The notes under the pieces were generated by a model. The model was not told the origin of the DNA. It saw only the letters and a list, made by a program, of their open reading frames with translations, and searched no databases. From NCBI GenBank assembly GCA_017999985.1, contig JAGNKU010000006.1, forward strand, positions 118,276 to 182,275: a stretch of DNA of 64,000 nucleotides, read 5' to 3'. The stretch comes from Phycisphaerae bacterium. GTDB lineage: Bacteria > Planctomycetota > Phycisphaerae > UBA1845 > Fen-1342. Both the position numbers and the translations under genes were made by a program. Below, piece after piece: positions 54,056 to 61,598 of the stretch (its first letter is position 1; every line of letters starts with the position of its first letter).

Positions 54056-56101
54056 ATGGGCGCTTACCAACCGGACCAGATTCGCAACGTGGCCCTCGTC
54101 GGACATTCCGGCGCCGGCAAGACCACCCTGGGCGAGGCCATCCTGCACAAGGCCGGCCTCACCACCCGCCTCGGCAGCGTGGACGACGGCACGACCGTCC
54201 TGGACTACGACGATGAGTCCAAGGACCGCCGCCATACCGTCGATTCCGCCCTCTGCCACCTCCAGCACGAAGGCCACCTGCTGAATTTCATCGATACACC
54301 CGGCATGCCCGACTACTGCGGACAGGCCATCGCCGCGATTGCGGCCGTCGAGACCGCCGCGGTCGTGGTCTCCGCCGCCGCGGGCATCGGTGTCAACACG
54401 CGGCGCATGTTCAACATCGCGAAAAACCACGGCCTGGGCCGGATGATCATCGTCACGCGCCTGGACGCGGAGAACGCGAACCTGCCGGACGTGCTGGCCG
54501 CCATCCGCGAGACTTTCGGGCACGAGTGCCACCCGATCAACCTGCCGACCAACGGCGGCAAGGGCGTAATCGACGTGCTCGCCAATACGAGCGGCGAGGC
54601 CGACGTGCTCGACGTCGGCGAGTGCCACACCGCGCTGATCGACGCGATCGTGGAGACCGACGATGCGCTGATGGAGCAGTTCATGGAAACGGGCAGCGTG
54701 CCGCCGGAGCGGCTCGCGCCAGCGATCGGGAAGGCGGTCGCCAGCGGCCACCTGATCCCGGTGCTGTTCGTCAGCGCGCGGCACGACGTGGGCGTGAAGG
54801 AGCTGCTCGACGCGATCGTGCGGTTTGCCCCGTCGCCCGTGGTCGGCAAGCAGCGGACGCTGCTCACCGGCGAGGGGGAGGCGGCCAAGGAAACGCCGAT
54901 CGTGCCGAAGCCCGACGGCGAGTTCATCGCGCAGATCTTCAAGATCACGGCCGATCCGAAGAGCAACATCAAGTACTCGGTGGCGCGCGTGCACAGCGGG
55001 GCGCTGACGGCCGAGGGCCAGGTGTTCATCGCCGGCGAGCGCAAGGGCCAGCGACCGGGGCACCTGCTCAAGCTGCACGGGGGGGAGCATGCGGAGATCG
55101 AGGCCGGGCGGGCGGGGGACATCGTGGCGTTCGCGAAGCTGGACTTCAAGATCGGGGACGTGCTCTTCGCGAAGGCGGGCGAGGGGCGCATTTTGATGCC
55201 GAAGACGCCGACACCGATGTACGCGCTGGCGCTGGAGCCGAAGGCCCGCGGGGACGTGGAGAAAATCAGCGCGGCGCTGCACCGGTTCGCGGAAGAGGAC
55301 CCGTGCTTCGAGTACCAGCGCGACGCCGAGACGAACGAGCTGGTGATGCGCGGCCTGGGCGACCTGCACCTGACCGTCGTCCAGAGCAAGATGAAGCGGC
55401 AGTTCAAGGTCGAGATGACGACGAAGGCGCCCAAGATCCCCTACCGCGAGACGATCTCGTCGTCGGTGAAGTACGTCGAGTACACGCACAAGAAGCAGAC
55501 GGGCGGCGCCGGGCAGTTCGCGCGCGTGTTCATCGACATGGAGCCCAACGAGCGCGGCAAGGGTTACGAGTTCCTCGACAAGATCTTCGGCGGCGTGATC
55601 GACCAGTCGTTCCGCCCGAGCGTGGACAAGGGCGTCCGCGACCAGATGAAGAAGGGCGTCATCGCGGGCTACCCGGTGGTCGACGTGAAGGTGTCGCTGG
55701 TGGACGGCAAGACGCACCCGGTGGACAGCAAGGACATCGCGTTCCAGATCGCCGGCCGGCAGGTGTTCAAGAAGGCGTTCGTGCAGTGCAAGCCGATCCT
55801 GCTCGAGCCGGTCGTGAACCTGGAAGTGACCGTGCCGACGGAGTTCATGGGCGACATCACGCGCGACATCGCGGGCAAGCGCGGGCAGATCCAGGGGCAG
55901 GACATGCTGCCGGGCAACCAGGTCTGCGTGCACGCCCAGGTGCCGCTGGCCGAGGTCGCGAGCTACGCGTCGCAGCTCAAGAGCGTCACCGGCGGCCAGG
56001 GCAGCTACATGATGGAGCTGAGCCACTACGACATCGTGCCGCCGAACGTGCAGCAGCAGATCGCGGCCCAGTACAAGTCGAAGGAAGAAGAGGAAGAATA
56101 G
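54056..56101 (+). CDS. EF-G-like translational GTPase (EF-G2 type)
   Basis: 681 aa from ATG 54056; GGAG eight bases upstream. G domain with P-loop GHSGAGKT (16-23) and FIDTPGMPDY; these, with the VDDGTTVLDYDDESKDRRHT region, are typical of EF-G2-like proteins rather than classical FusA. The G4 motif reads TRLD instead of NKxD, so guanine recognition may differ. Domains III-V follow (VMRGLGDLHLTVVQSKMKRQ, QTGGAGQFARVFIDMEP, ISSSVKYVEYTHKK, and a C-terminal PLAEVASYASQLKSVTGGQG, SYMMELSHYDIVP). Could promote translocation, recycling or a stress function. Transcribed from its own promoter. Confidence 0.88.
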   Translation: MGAYQPDQIRNVALVGHSGAGKTTLGEAILHKAGLTTRLGSVDDGTTVLDYDDESKDRRHTVDSALCHLQHEGHLLNFIDTPGMPDYCGQAIAAIAAVETAAVVVSAAAGIGVNTRRMFNIAKNHGLGRMIIVTRLDAENANLPDVLAAIRETFGHECHPINLPTNGGKGVIDVLANTSGEADVLDVGECHTALIDAIVETDDALMEQFMETGSVPPERLAPAIGKAVASGHLIPVLFVSARHDVGVKELLDAIVRFAPSPVVGKQRTLLTGEGEAAKETPIVPKPDGEFIAQIFKITADPKSNIKYSVARVHSGALTAEGQVFIAGERKGQRPGHLLKLHGGEHAEIEAGRAGDIVAFAKLDFKIGDVLFAKAGEGRILMPKTPTPMYALALEPKARGDVEKISAALHRFAEEDPCFEYQRDAETNELVMRGLGDLHLTVVQSKMKRQFKVEMTTKAPKIPYRETISSSVKYVEYTHKKQTGGAGQFARVFIDMEPNERGKGYEFLDKIFGGVIDQSFRPSVDKGVRDQMKKGVIAGYPVVDVKVSLVDGKTHPVDSKDIAFQIAGRQVFKKAFVQCKPILLEPVVNLEVTVPTEFMGDITRDIAGKRGQIQGQDMLPGNQVCVHAQVPLAEVASYASQLKSVTGGQGSYMMELSHYDIVPPNVQQQIAAQYKSKEEEEE

Positions 56102-56219
56102 CCGCGCCATGGGTGAGGCGCTGCGCCGGCCCGTCCGCGTCGGGGCGCGCTGCCCCTCGTGGACGGGCGGGTTCGTTGCTGGAATGCGCTGCAAACCTGC
56201 ACGCCACGCGGAGCGCGCG

Positions 56220-58493
56220 TCAGCTTGGAGGCCTGCCATGGAACGACCCGCCGAGACGCAGTTTCCCGTGCACGAACTGGTGCGCCGGCGATGGAGCCCG
56301 CTGGCATTCTCGGACCAGCCGGTGACGCCGGCAGAGCTGGACAGCTTGCTCGAGGCGGCGCGCTGGGCGCCGTCGGCGTACAACGAGCAGCCGTGGAGCT
56401 TTGTGCTCGCGACGCGCGACGAGCCCGCGGCGTTCGAGCGGCTGGCAGGTTGCATGGTCGCGGGGAACCAGGTCTGGGCCCGGCACGCGCCGGTGCTGAT
56501 GCTCGCGGTGGCGAAGCGACGCTTCGACCTCACGGGCGAGGAGAACCGCCACGCGTGGTACGACGTGGGGCAGGCGGTGGCCGCGCTCAGTTTGCAGGCG
56601 ACGGCGCTGGGCCTCTACGTGCACCAGATGGCGGGGTTCTCGCCGGAGCAGGCCCGGGCCACGCTGGGCATCCCGGAGACGCATGTCCCGGTGACGATGA
56701 TCGCGGTGGGGCGCTACGGCGACGCGGGCAGTCTGCCGGCAGAGTTGCGGGCGCGGGAGCAGGGGCCGCGGCAACGCAAGGTGGTGGCGGAGTTTGCATT
56801 CGCGGGGCAATGGGGTCAGCGGCGCGGCGGCTGAGCGGCACTGTGGCGTTAGCGGCGGCATCGGCAGCGTGCCGAATTTGACGGCTGCGGGGTGATGCCC
56901 TAAGATGCGGTGCTCTGTCGGCGGCAGACGTTGCCCCCATCGTCTAGAGGCCCAGGACATCGGCTTTTCAAGTCGACGACAGGGGTTCGAATCCCCTTGG
57001 GGGCGTCCTTTCATTTCTAGGCGCTCTGCGCTTTCATGCGCGGCCGATGCACGAATTACACTGTTTTTCCCGATGCTTTCCGCCGCCCCGGCTCCCGCGC
57101 CATGCGTGCAATTCCGCGCCCCGGTGCGCCCGCCGGCCGGCTGTTTTTGCCCCGGGTTCCCGCCAGCTTTCCCGCCAGCGCCGCCCGCGTCGGGCCGGGC
57201 ATGATCCGTGCCCGTCGCCCGGGCCGCTTCGGCTCCCGGCCCGCCATAGCTCGGCAGCCGCCCGACGGCGTTTTCCTGCGAGCCGCGTAATACTTTGGCG
57301 TAGACGTCCAGCGTCATTTTCGAGCTGGCGTGCCCCAACAGCTCTTGGGCCGTTTTCACGTCCACGCCCGCGGCAATCAAAGCCGTTGCGAACGTCGCCC
57401 GCAGGCTGTGAAAGTCGGCGAACCGGCCGCCGTCATCGACGTAGGGCACGCCCGCCGCCGCCAGGTCACCGCGCAGCATCGGCGCGATGCTCTCGGGCCG
57501 CGGCAAGCGGAACACGGGCGCCGCCGGCAGCTTCGCGCCGAGAAACGCCGCCAGCTCGGCCGCCGTGTCCGGCTTCAGGGGCACCGTGCGTTCGCGCCGG
57601 CTCTTGGCGAAGCCGGCCGCCACCGTCACCGCCGGCCGCGGGCCGCCAGTCGCGACGCTCGCCCGCGTCAGCGTGCGCAGCTCGCCCGCCCGCAAGCCGC
57701 TTTCAGCCGCCAGCCGATACAGCCAATAGCGCTCTTCGGCGGGCACGCCGAACCGTTCCGGCCCCGTCCGGGCCGCCGTCAGCAGCCGCCGCACTTCGTC
57801 CGGCTCAAACGCTCGCCGGGCGTGCCGTTTCTCGGCGTTGGCGTCGGGCTTGGCCGCGTCGCGCAGGGGGTTCACGGGCACGAGCTGTTCCCGCTCGCCC
57901 CACCCCAGAAACGCGAAGAGCGCCCCGAAATAGTGCGCCCGTGTTTTGGCGCCGATGCCCTTCCGGCGTGCGCCCTTGGCTTCCAGCTTTCGTAGTGCCC
58001 GCCCGACAGCCCCGGGCGTCACGTCCGCGAAGCGCTGCGCGCCCATGCTCTTGAGCAGCAGCCGCACGCGCTGCCCGGTTTTCTGGACGTGAACGGCCGT
58101 CGCCGGCCGGCCCTTCTGCTTGTGCGATGCTACGCCGTCGCGCAAGGCTTGTTCGTAGGCCGCGACGTGTTCCGTGAGTGTTCGCTTGGCCGCTTCGGCC
58201 GCGACGCTCAGCAGCCCCCAGCGGGCAAGCTTGGCGCGGATCGAACCCGGCAGCCCTTCGATGTAGCGCCGCAGGTCGGGGGGCATCGGCTCGCCGCCGG
58301 CGCGAAGATCTGAAAGCCGATCCGCCCGGCGCCCCAGCTCAGCCGACGCGCCGCGGTCCGCGAACGCAGGTAGCCGCCGAGCCAGGCCCCGATGATCCGC
58401 AAACTCAACCGTGAACCGCCCGGCTTGTCGCCGCTCGCCCGCTTGTGCCCGCCCCTTGGGAACTCGATACCACCGACGATACACGCTTGCCAT
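56220..58493 (-). CDS. int: Tyrosine integrase whose frame crosses attL into host DNA
   Basis: ATG 58493 with AAGGA upstream; longer open frame above it is not credible. An N-terminal SAM-like core-binding domain (about 100-215) precedes the catalytic domain. Catalytic set: R268 in AAESGLRAGELRTL, Lys in GFAKSRRERTVPLK, H362 and R365 in FHSLRATFATAL, H388 in LGHASS, and nucleophile Y398 in LDVYAKVL. A Gly/Ala-rich tail follows to Glu494. The frame then passes through the 36-bp core and on through the tRNA and nitroreductase gene antisense to a stop at 56220 (757 codons in all). In an excised circle the core would join instead to 61562-61364, giving 571 aa. Bases 57013-58493 are element-borne. 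Confidence 0.85.
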   Translation of the reverse strand: MASVYRRWYRVPKGRAQAGERRQAGRFTVEFADHRGLARRLPAFADRGASAELGRRADRLSDLRAGGEPMPPDLRRYIEGLPGSIRAKLARWGLLSVAAEAAKRTLTEHVAAYEQALRDGVASHKQKGRPATAVHVQKTGQRVRLLLKSMGAQRFADVTPGAVGRALRKLEAKGARRKGIGAKTRAHYFGALFAFLGWGEREQLVPVNPLRDAAKPDANAEKRHARRAFEPDEVRRLLTAARTGPERFGVPAEERYWLYRLAAESGLRAGELRTLTRASVATGGPRPAVTVAAGFAKSRRERTVPLKPDTAAELAAFLGAKLPAAPVFRLPRPESIAPMLRGDLAAAGVPYVDDGGRFADFHSLRATFATALIAAGVDVKTAQELLGHASSKMTLDVYAKVLRGSQENAVGRLPSYGGPGAEAARATGTDHARPDAGGAGGKAGGNPGQKQPAGGRTGARNCTHGAGAGAAESIGKNSVIRASAAHESAERLEMKGRPQGDSNPCRRLEKPMSWASRRWGQRLPPTEHRILGHHPAAVKFGTLPMPPLTPQCRSAAAPLTPLPRECKLRHHLALPRPLLPRPQLCRQTARVAVAPHRDHRHRDMRLRDAQRGPGLLRREPRHLVHVEAQRRRLQTERGHRLPHVVPRVAVLLAREVEASLRHREHQHRRVPGPDLVPRDHATCQPLERRGLVARREHKAPRLLVVRRRRPARRLEQAVQLCRRHRLVRECQRAPSPAHQFVHGKLRLGGSFHGRPPS
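56238..56834 (+). CDS. Nitroreductase family protein
   Basis: 198 aa from ATG 56238 (GGAGG six bases upstream). FMN-dependent nitroreductase fold: VHELVRRRWSPLAFSDQPVT, ARWAPSAYNEQPWSFVLA, YDVGQAVAALSLQATALGLY, and VTMIAVGRYGDAG. Probably a homodimeric flavoenzyme; natural substrate unknown. The integrase reading frame on the opposite strand runs antisense through this gene. Confidence 0.88.
   Translation: MERPAETQFPVHELVRRRWSPLAFSDQPVTPAELDSLLEAARWAPSAYNEQPWSFVLATRDEPAAFERLAGCMVAGNQVWARHAPVLMLAVAKRRFDLTGEENRHAWYDVGQAVAALSLQATALGLYVHQMAGFSPEQARATLGIPETHVPVTMIAVGRYGDAGSLPAELRAREQGPRQRKVVAEFAFAGQWGQRRGG
56878..56906 (+). promoter_or_regulatory. Sigma70-type promoter of tRNA-Glu
   Basis: TTGACG (56878-56883), 17-base spacer, TAAGAT (56901-56906); the tRNA begins 26 bases on. 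Confidence 0.6.
56933..57005 (+). tRNA. tRNA-Glu (anticodon TTC), host gene of the integration site
   Basis: Cloverleaf: acceptor GCCCCCA with TGGGGGC, anticodon stem TCGGC/GTCGA with loop TTTTCAA (TTC), and T arm AGGGG TTCGAAT CCCCT. Discriminator G; CCA not encoded. The 3' part from 56977 is the attachment core, so the tRNA is kept intact by the element. Confidence 0.92.
56977..57012. other. attL: 36-bp attachment core
   Basis: Covers the last 29 bases of tRNA-Glu plus 7 bases. It is identical to 61563-61598. On the minus strand the core is in frame with the integrase gene (KGRPQGDSNPC). Confidence 0.9.
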
Positions 58494-58651
58494 TGGGCAC
58501 CATCCTTTGGAACGTGAGCCGCACCGTACCGCGCCTGCAGCTCGGGCCGCCACTACAAACGGGCGCGAAGAATCGAACCGGGCCGCCGCACCGGCTGCGT
58601 TTGCGCCGGCCGTGTCACCCCGGCCCGACGTACCAGCTCGCCGCGCCGCGC

Positions 58652-59563
58652 TCAGCCGCGGGCCACTTCCGGCCCGTCTGCGACGCGTGCCGCGGCCGGC
58701 TTCGCCCAGCCGCCAAGCACGCAACACCGCAACCAGCCGCCAACGCTCCGCAAGTCCGCGGGCATGATCCCCAGCGCCGCGGCAAACTCCGCAGGCCCGG
58801 CGAGCGTCGCCAGGTCGCGTGCGTCCGCTTCGCACAGGCCCGGGACGTTCCGCAGCAACCGGAAGCTCAGCGCTTGCACACCGTCGGGCAGCCGCCCGCG
58901 CCGGCGCCGCGGCTTGTCCGCCTGCGGGACAAACTGAGCCGCGGCCGAGCTGATCGGCTTGCCGAGCTGGCCGCCAGCTCGCCGCCGCTCCGCGGCGCGT
59001 CGTTCGATGAGGTGGCTTTGAAAGCTCGCCGCGTCCGGGTCCGCCACCCGGGCATCGTCGGCAGCAGCAGCAACAGCCACGCCAACCGGACCGCCGTCCG
59101 CTCCCGGGTTCTCTCTTGGGTTCACTGTTGGTTCTGTTGGGTTCCCCTGACGCGGGCGACAGGGTTCGATACCGGAAACTTCCGGGTTCGCAGTCGGCGC
59201 CGTCAGGGTTCCGGCGCCGTTCGTCCGGGTATCCGGCGCGGCAAACCCTGACGCGGGCGACAGGGTTCGCCCCGCTTCCGGCTCAGCCAGCGCGACGAGC
59301 TGAAACGTGTTCGCCCGGCCCTTGCCGTCTGGCCGCACACCGCCACCGTGTTTCAGAATGGACAGCTCTCCGCGTGCGATGAGCGCTCGCAGACAGGCCC
59401 GGGCGCGACGCTCGGACAGGCCGGCCCGTGCGGCAATGTCGGCCACGCCGCAATAGCACCGGCCGGCAGCGTTGGCGCGATCCGCCAGCGCCAGCAGCGT
59501 GAGCCGTTCGCCGCCGCGGCTCCCGCTTCGCCGGAAAACGTAGTCAAGCCAGACGTTCGCCAC
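58652..59563 (-). CDS. Winged-helix replication-initiator-like protein
   Basis: 303 aa from GTG 59563. The N-terminal 75 residues form a winged helix (LTLLALADRANAAGRCYCGV, DIAARAGLSERRARACLRAL, IARGELSIL) as in phage replisome organisers and plasmid RepA_N-type starters. The middle is Pro/Asn/Thr-rich and low-complexity and its DNA carries phased GGGTTC words. The C-terminal part is helical (QALSFRLLRNVPGLCEADAR). Likely DNA-binding; a replication role is inference from the plan and position. Confidence 0.6.
   Translation of the reverse strand: MANVWLDYVFRRSGSRGGERLTLLALADRANAAGRCYCGVADIAARAGLSERRARACLRALIARGELSILKHGGGVRPDGKGRANTFQLVALAEPEAGRTLSPASGFAAPDTRTNGAGTLTAPTANPEVSGIEPCRPRQGNPTEPTVNPRENPGADGGPVGVAVAAAADDARVADPDAASFQSHLIERRAAERRRAGGQLGKPISSAAAQFVPQADKPRRRRGRLPDGVQALSFRLLRNVPGLCEADARDLATLAGPAEFAAALGIMPADLRSVGGWLRCCVLGGWAKPAAARVADGPEVARG
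59105..59269. repeat. Phased GGGTTC repeats inside the replication-like gene
   Basis: GGGTT starts at 59106, 59118, 59139, 59162, 59184, 59206 and 59263, with near-copies at 59129 and 59227. Most gaps are about one or two helical turns (10-12 or 21-23). A 24-base word beginning CCCTGACGCGGGCGACAGGG occurs at 59145 and 59246. Iteron-like. Confidence 0.5.
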
Positions 59564-59566
59564 AGG

Positions 59567-60001
59567 TCACCGCCCCAGCTCGGCCGCCGCCAGCCACCGG
59601 CGGGCGCGGTCCGCGTCGCGGAGCCGCCACACCGACACCGGCCGCGCGTGCGACACTCGCCGGGCGGAAGTCGCGAAGCCGGCCGGCTCGATAAGGCCCG
59701 CGGCCCGCAGCCCGTGCGGAACCGCCCCAAGCCAGGTCGGGCGCCCGTCCAGTTCGCCGAGCTGACCGCGCACCGCGTCAATCGTCGCCGTGCCGTCGGC
59801 GCCGGCCGCCAGAAGCAGCCGGACCATGATGCGCTGCGCGTTCAGTACCGCCGCGCCATGCCGCGCCGCCAGCGCCGCCAGGGCGCGAAGCTTGTGCAAC
59901 TCAGCCGCTTCGGTAGACTCGGGCAACCGACGTGCTTTTTCCCCCGGCCCGGCGCCGCCAGCGTCCGGGCCGGGCGGGAAAAGCTCACCCTGGCCGCTCA
60001 T
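59567..60001 (-). CDS. Small winged-helix-like protein of the element
   Basis: 144 aa. Starts in an ATGA overlap with the excisionase-like gene and ends three bases before the replication-like gene. Helical middle (ELHKLRALAALAARHGAAVL) and a possible winged-helix end (LGAVPHGLRAAGLIEPAGFA, VSVWRLRDADRARRWL). No family named. Confidence 0.55.
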   Translation of the reverse strand: MSGQGELFPPGPDAGGAGPGEKARRLPESTEAAELHKLRALAALAARHGAAVLNAQRIMVRLLLAAGADGTATIDAVRGQLGELDGRPTWLGAVPHGLRAAGLIEPAGFATSARRVSHARPVSVWRLRDADRARRWLAAAELGR

Positions 60002-60231
60002 GGCCGCACCCCCGCCGCTTCGTCGCGGGACGGGCAGCCGTCCCGAACAAACCGCGCGATGTCACTATCGCGCCAACGCACTGACCTTCCCAGCCGCACC
60101 GGAGCCGGCAGCCGGCCACTTGCCAACAACTTCCAGCACTGACGCGCACTCACGCCCAGCCGATGCCCCACCTCTTGGACCCGCAGCAGCCGGTCCGCCT
60201 GCATCGCCGGCTTTTCCGTTTCGCTCTTCAT
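59998..60231 (-). CDS. AlpA/excisionase-like HTH protein
   Basis: 77 aa from ATG 60231 with GAGG eight bases upstream. MerR/AlpA-type winged HTH: DRLLRVQEVGHRLGVSARQC, WKLLASGRLPAPVRLGRSVR, WRDSDIARFV. Such proteins act as recombination directionality factors or regulators of integrase in small elements. Coupled to the next gene by ATGA. Confidence 0.78.
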   Translation of the reverse strand: MKSETEKPAMQADRLLRVQEVGHRLGVSARQCWKLLASGRLPAPVRLGRSVRWRDSDIARFVRDGCPSRDEAAGVRP

Positions 60232-60409
60232 CCTCGCACCCTCTTCGGGTTCCACGTCCCGGCCGCACACCGCGGCCGTCACCCGAAAACGTACGCGCGA
60301 ATACGGACGGACAAACTCAGCGCGGAGTTTGTCCAGCGCAGCGAACGCGCAAACGTCGCAAAGCACAGACGGGAACCGCGTGCCCGAAGCGGACGGAATA
60401 ACTCAGCGC

Positions 60410-61030
60410 CTACTTGACACCCTTGCGGCTCTGTCGCTTTCGGTTGCGCTCAAGTGCAAGCTTCACCTGTCGGACGGTTTCCCCTTTTGCCTTGGCAAGC
60501 TCTTCGTGCGAGCTGTAGTGCCCGCTTTCCCAAGCCGCGGCGAGCTGAGCATCGGCCCGCGGGTCGGTGTCCGTCGGCCGGCCACCCTTTCGGCGCTGGC
60601 GGTTCGCCTGCGTCAGCGTATCCAGCTCGGCCAGCAAGTCCCAACCGCGCGGCGTCAGTGTCAGCCAAGGCCCATACAGCCGCCCCCCTGTCGCCGAGAA
60701 ACGGGCGCGGCGTTTGCCGTCGATGAGTAGCTCAGTGTGCGTCGTCCGGTCGGGATCGGCTGTACGTTCGTGGCGAATCGTGACGCGCCGGTCATCGGGC
60801 AATATCCAGGTTCCCGCCATGCCCCGCCCCGCCGTGCTTTCCAAGTAGCCGGCCCCAACCAGCTCCGTAACGTCGCCCTTGTCAAACGTGTCCCCCAGCT
60901 CGGCGCCGATCACCGCCTGCATTACACCGGGCAGCCCCATTACGCGCCCCCGCTCGCTCAGACGTTCGCCGCGTTGCCACGCGCGAACGCACCGCAGAAT
61001 TGCCAGACAGCCCGACGATAACGGGGGCAT
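60410..61030 (-). CDS. HTH protein of the element, unknown function
   Basis: 206 aa from ATG 61030; ATG 60940 (MGLPGVMQAVIGAELGDTFD) is an alternative, and neither has a strong ribosome site. An N-terminal winged-helix-like part (KGDVTELVGAGYLES), a beta-rich middle, and a C-terminal HTH (YSSHEELAKAKGETVRQVKL, ALERNRKRQ). First gene after the right-end regulatory region. Confidence 0.6.
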   Translation of the reverse strand: MPPLSSGCLAILRCVRAWQRGERLSERGRVMGLPGVMQAVIGAELGDTFDKGDVTELVGAGYLESTAGRGMAGTWILPDDRRVTIRHERTADPDRTTHTELLIDGKRRARFSATGGRLYGPWLTLTPRGWDLLAELDTLTQANRQRRKGGRPTDTDPRADAQLAAAWESGHYSSHEELAKAKGETVRQVKLALERNRKRQSRKGVK

Positions 61031-61363
61031 GGCGCACCATCCAACCGGGCAAAGCCGCCCGGCCGTCGCCTGGATGGTGCCAGGGGCGACGGGCCGGGCA
61101 GCGCGGCGGGCGGCCGCCCGCCTCCCGGTGCGGCCATTCTACACCTTCCGCCGGCCGAACCAACCGGCGCGGCGTGCGGTTTAGTACGCTACTTGCGCCC
61201 ACCCGCTTTTTCGCTTTTCCTTGGAAAACAAGCCGTTTGCGATGAGGAACGGAACGAAAGCAACGAAACCACCCCATGGCGCGGCGGCGTCTGTGCAAAA
61301 ACGCCGGCCCGTTTTGCCCGCGCCCCTGGCAGACCCGCGGAAAGAACCTAGCGGCCGGGCCGC
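61031..61363. other. Element right-end noncoding region
   Basis: 333 bases holding an AT-richer stretch (61190-61270) likely to contain the element promoter on the minus strand. The 12-base word CGCTACTTGCGC occurs at 61187-61198 and again near attR at 61532-61543; these may be recombinase arm or Xis sites. No gene seen. Confidence 0.45.
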
Positions 61364-61562
61364 TCAGCGTCGCCCGGCCCGAGCCAGAGTGACTATCGCC
61401 TGTCGGATCGGGTCGGGCAGCGTCGCCCAGCCGTCCACCACGGCACCCAGCTCAGGCCACGTTTCCCGCCAGCCGGCCCGCCAGACGCCCGCCGGCGCGG
61501 CGCCGAGCTGTTCCGTATCGCTCGCCGCCTGCGCTACTTGCGCGCTACCAACGTCCCCCACC
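61364..61562 (-). pseudogene. Stranded C-terminal tail of the element integrase
   Basis: A 65-codon frame with no start of its own. It begins directly at the attR core and ends TGA 61364. Through the core it keeps exactly the integrase frame (KGRPQGDSNPC), so excision would fuse it to the integrase. The conserved-looking helix WATLPDPIRQAIVTLARAG ends the protein. In the integrated state it is open only from the host side. Confidence 0.75.
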
Positions 61563-61598
61563 CGACAGGGGTTCGAATCCCCTTGGGGGCGTCCTTTC
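61563..61598. other. attR: 36-bp attachment core
   Basis: Identical to 56977-57012. Flanks: the base before differs (C versus A), which sets the left limit; the base after differs (G versus A). Confidence 0.9.

Larger units (their letters stand above)
56977..61598. mobile_element. 4.6-kb tRNA-Glu integrative element
   Basis: Bounded by perfect 36-bp direct repeats that duplicate the 3' end of tRNA-Glu. All genes read on the minus strand: a 206-aa HTH protein, an excisionase-like protein, a winged-helix-like protein, a replication-like protein and a tyrosine integrase, with a stranded integrase tail at the right end. No conjugation, capsid, toxin or resistance gene is seen, so it is a minimal or satellite-like element that may rely on helpers to move between cells. 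Confidence 0.85.

Noticed and set aside
53990-56533. 847-codon minus-strand frame across the EF-G-like gene
   Set aside because: Antisense shadow with no family resemblance.
56220-57012. Integrase C-terminal residues as a true domain
   Set aside because: These codons are the antisense of tRNA-Glu and nitroreductase, so they are an accident of integration, although they may be translated.
58494-58835. N-terminal extension of the integrase frame
   Set aside because: Low-complexity, no similarity, and the ribosome site plus integrase-like N-terminus mark ATG 58493.
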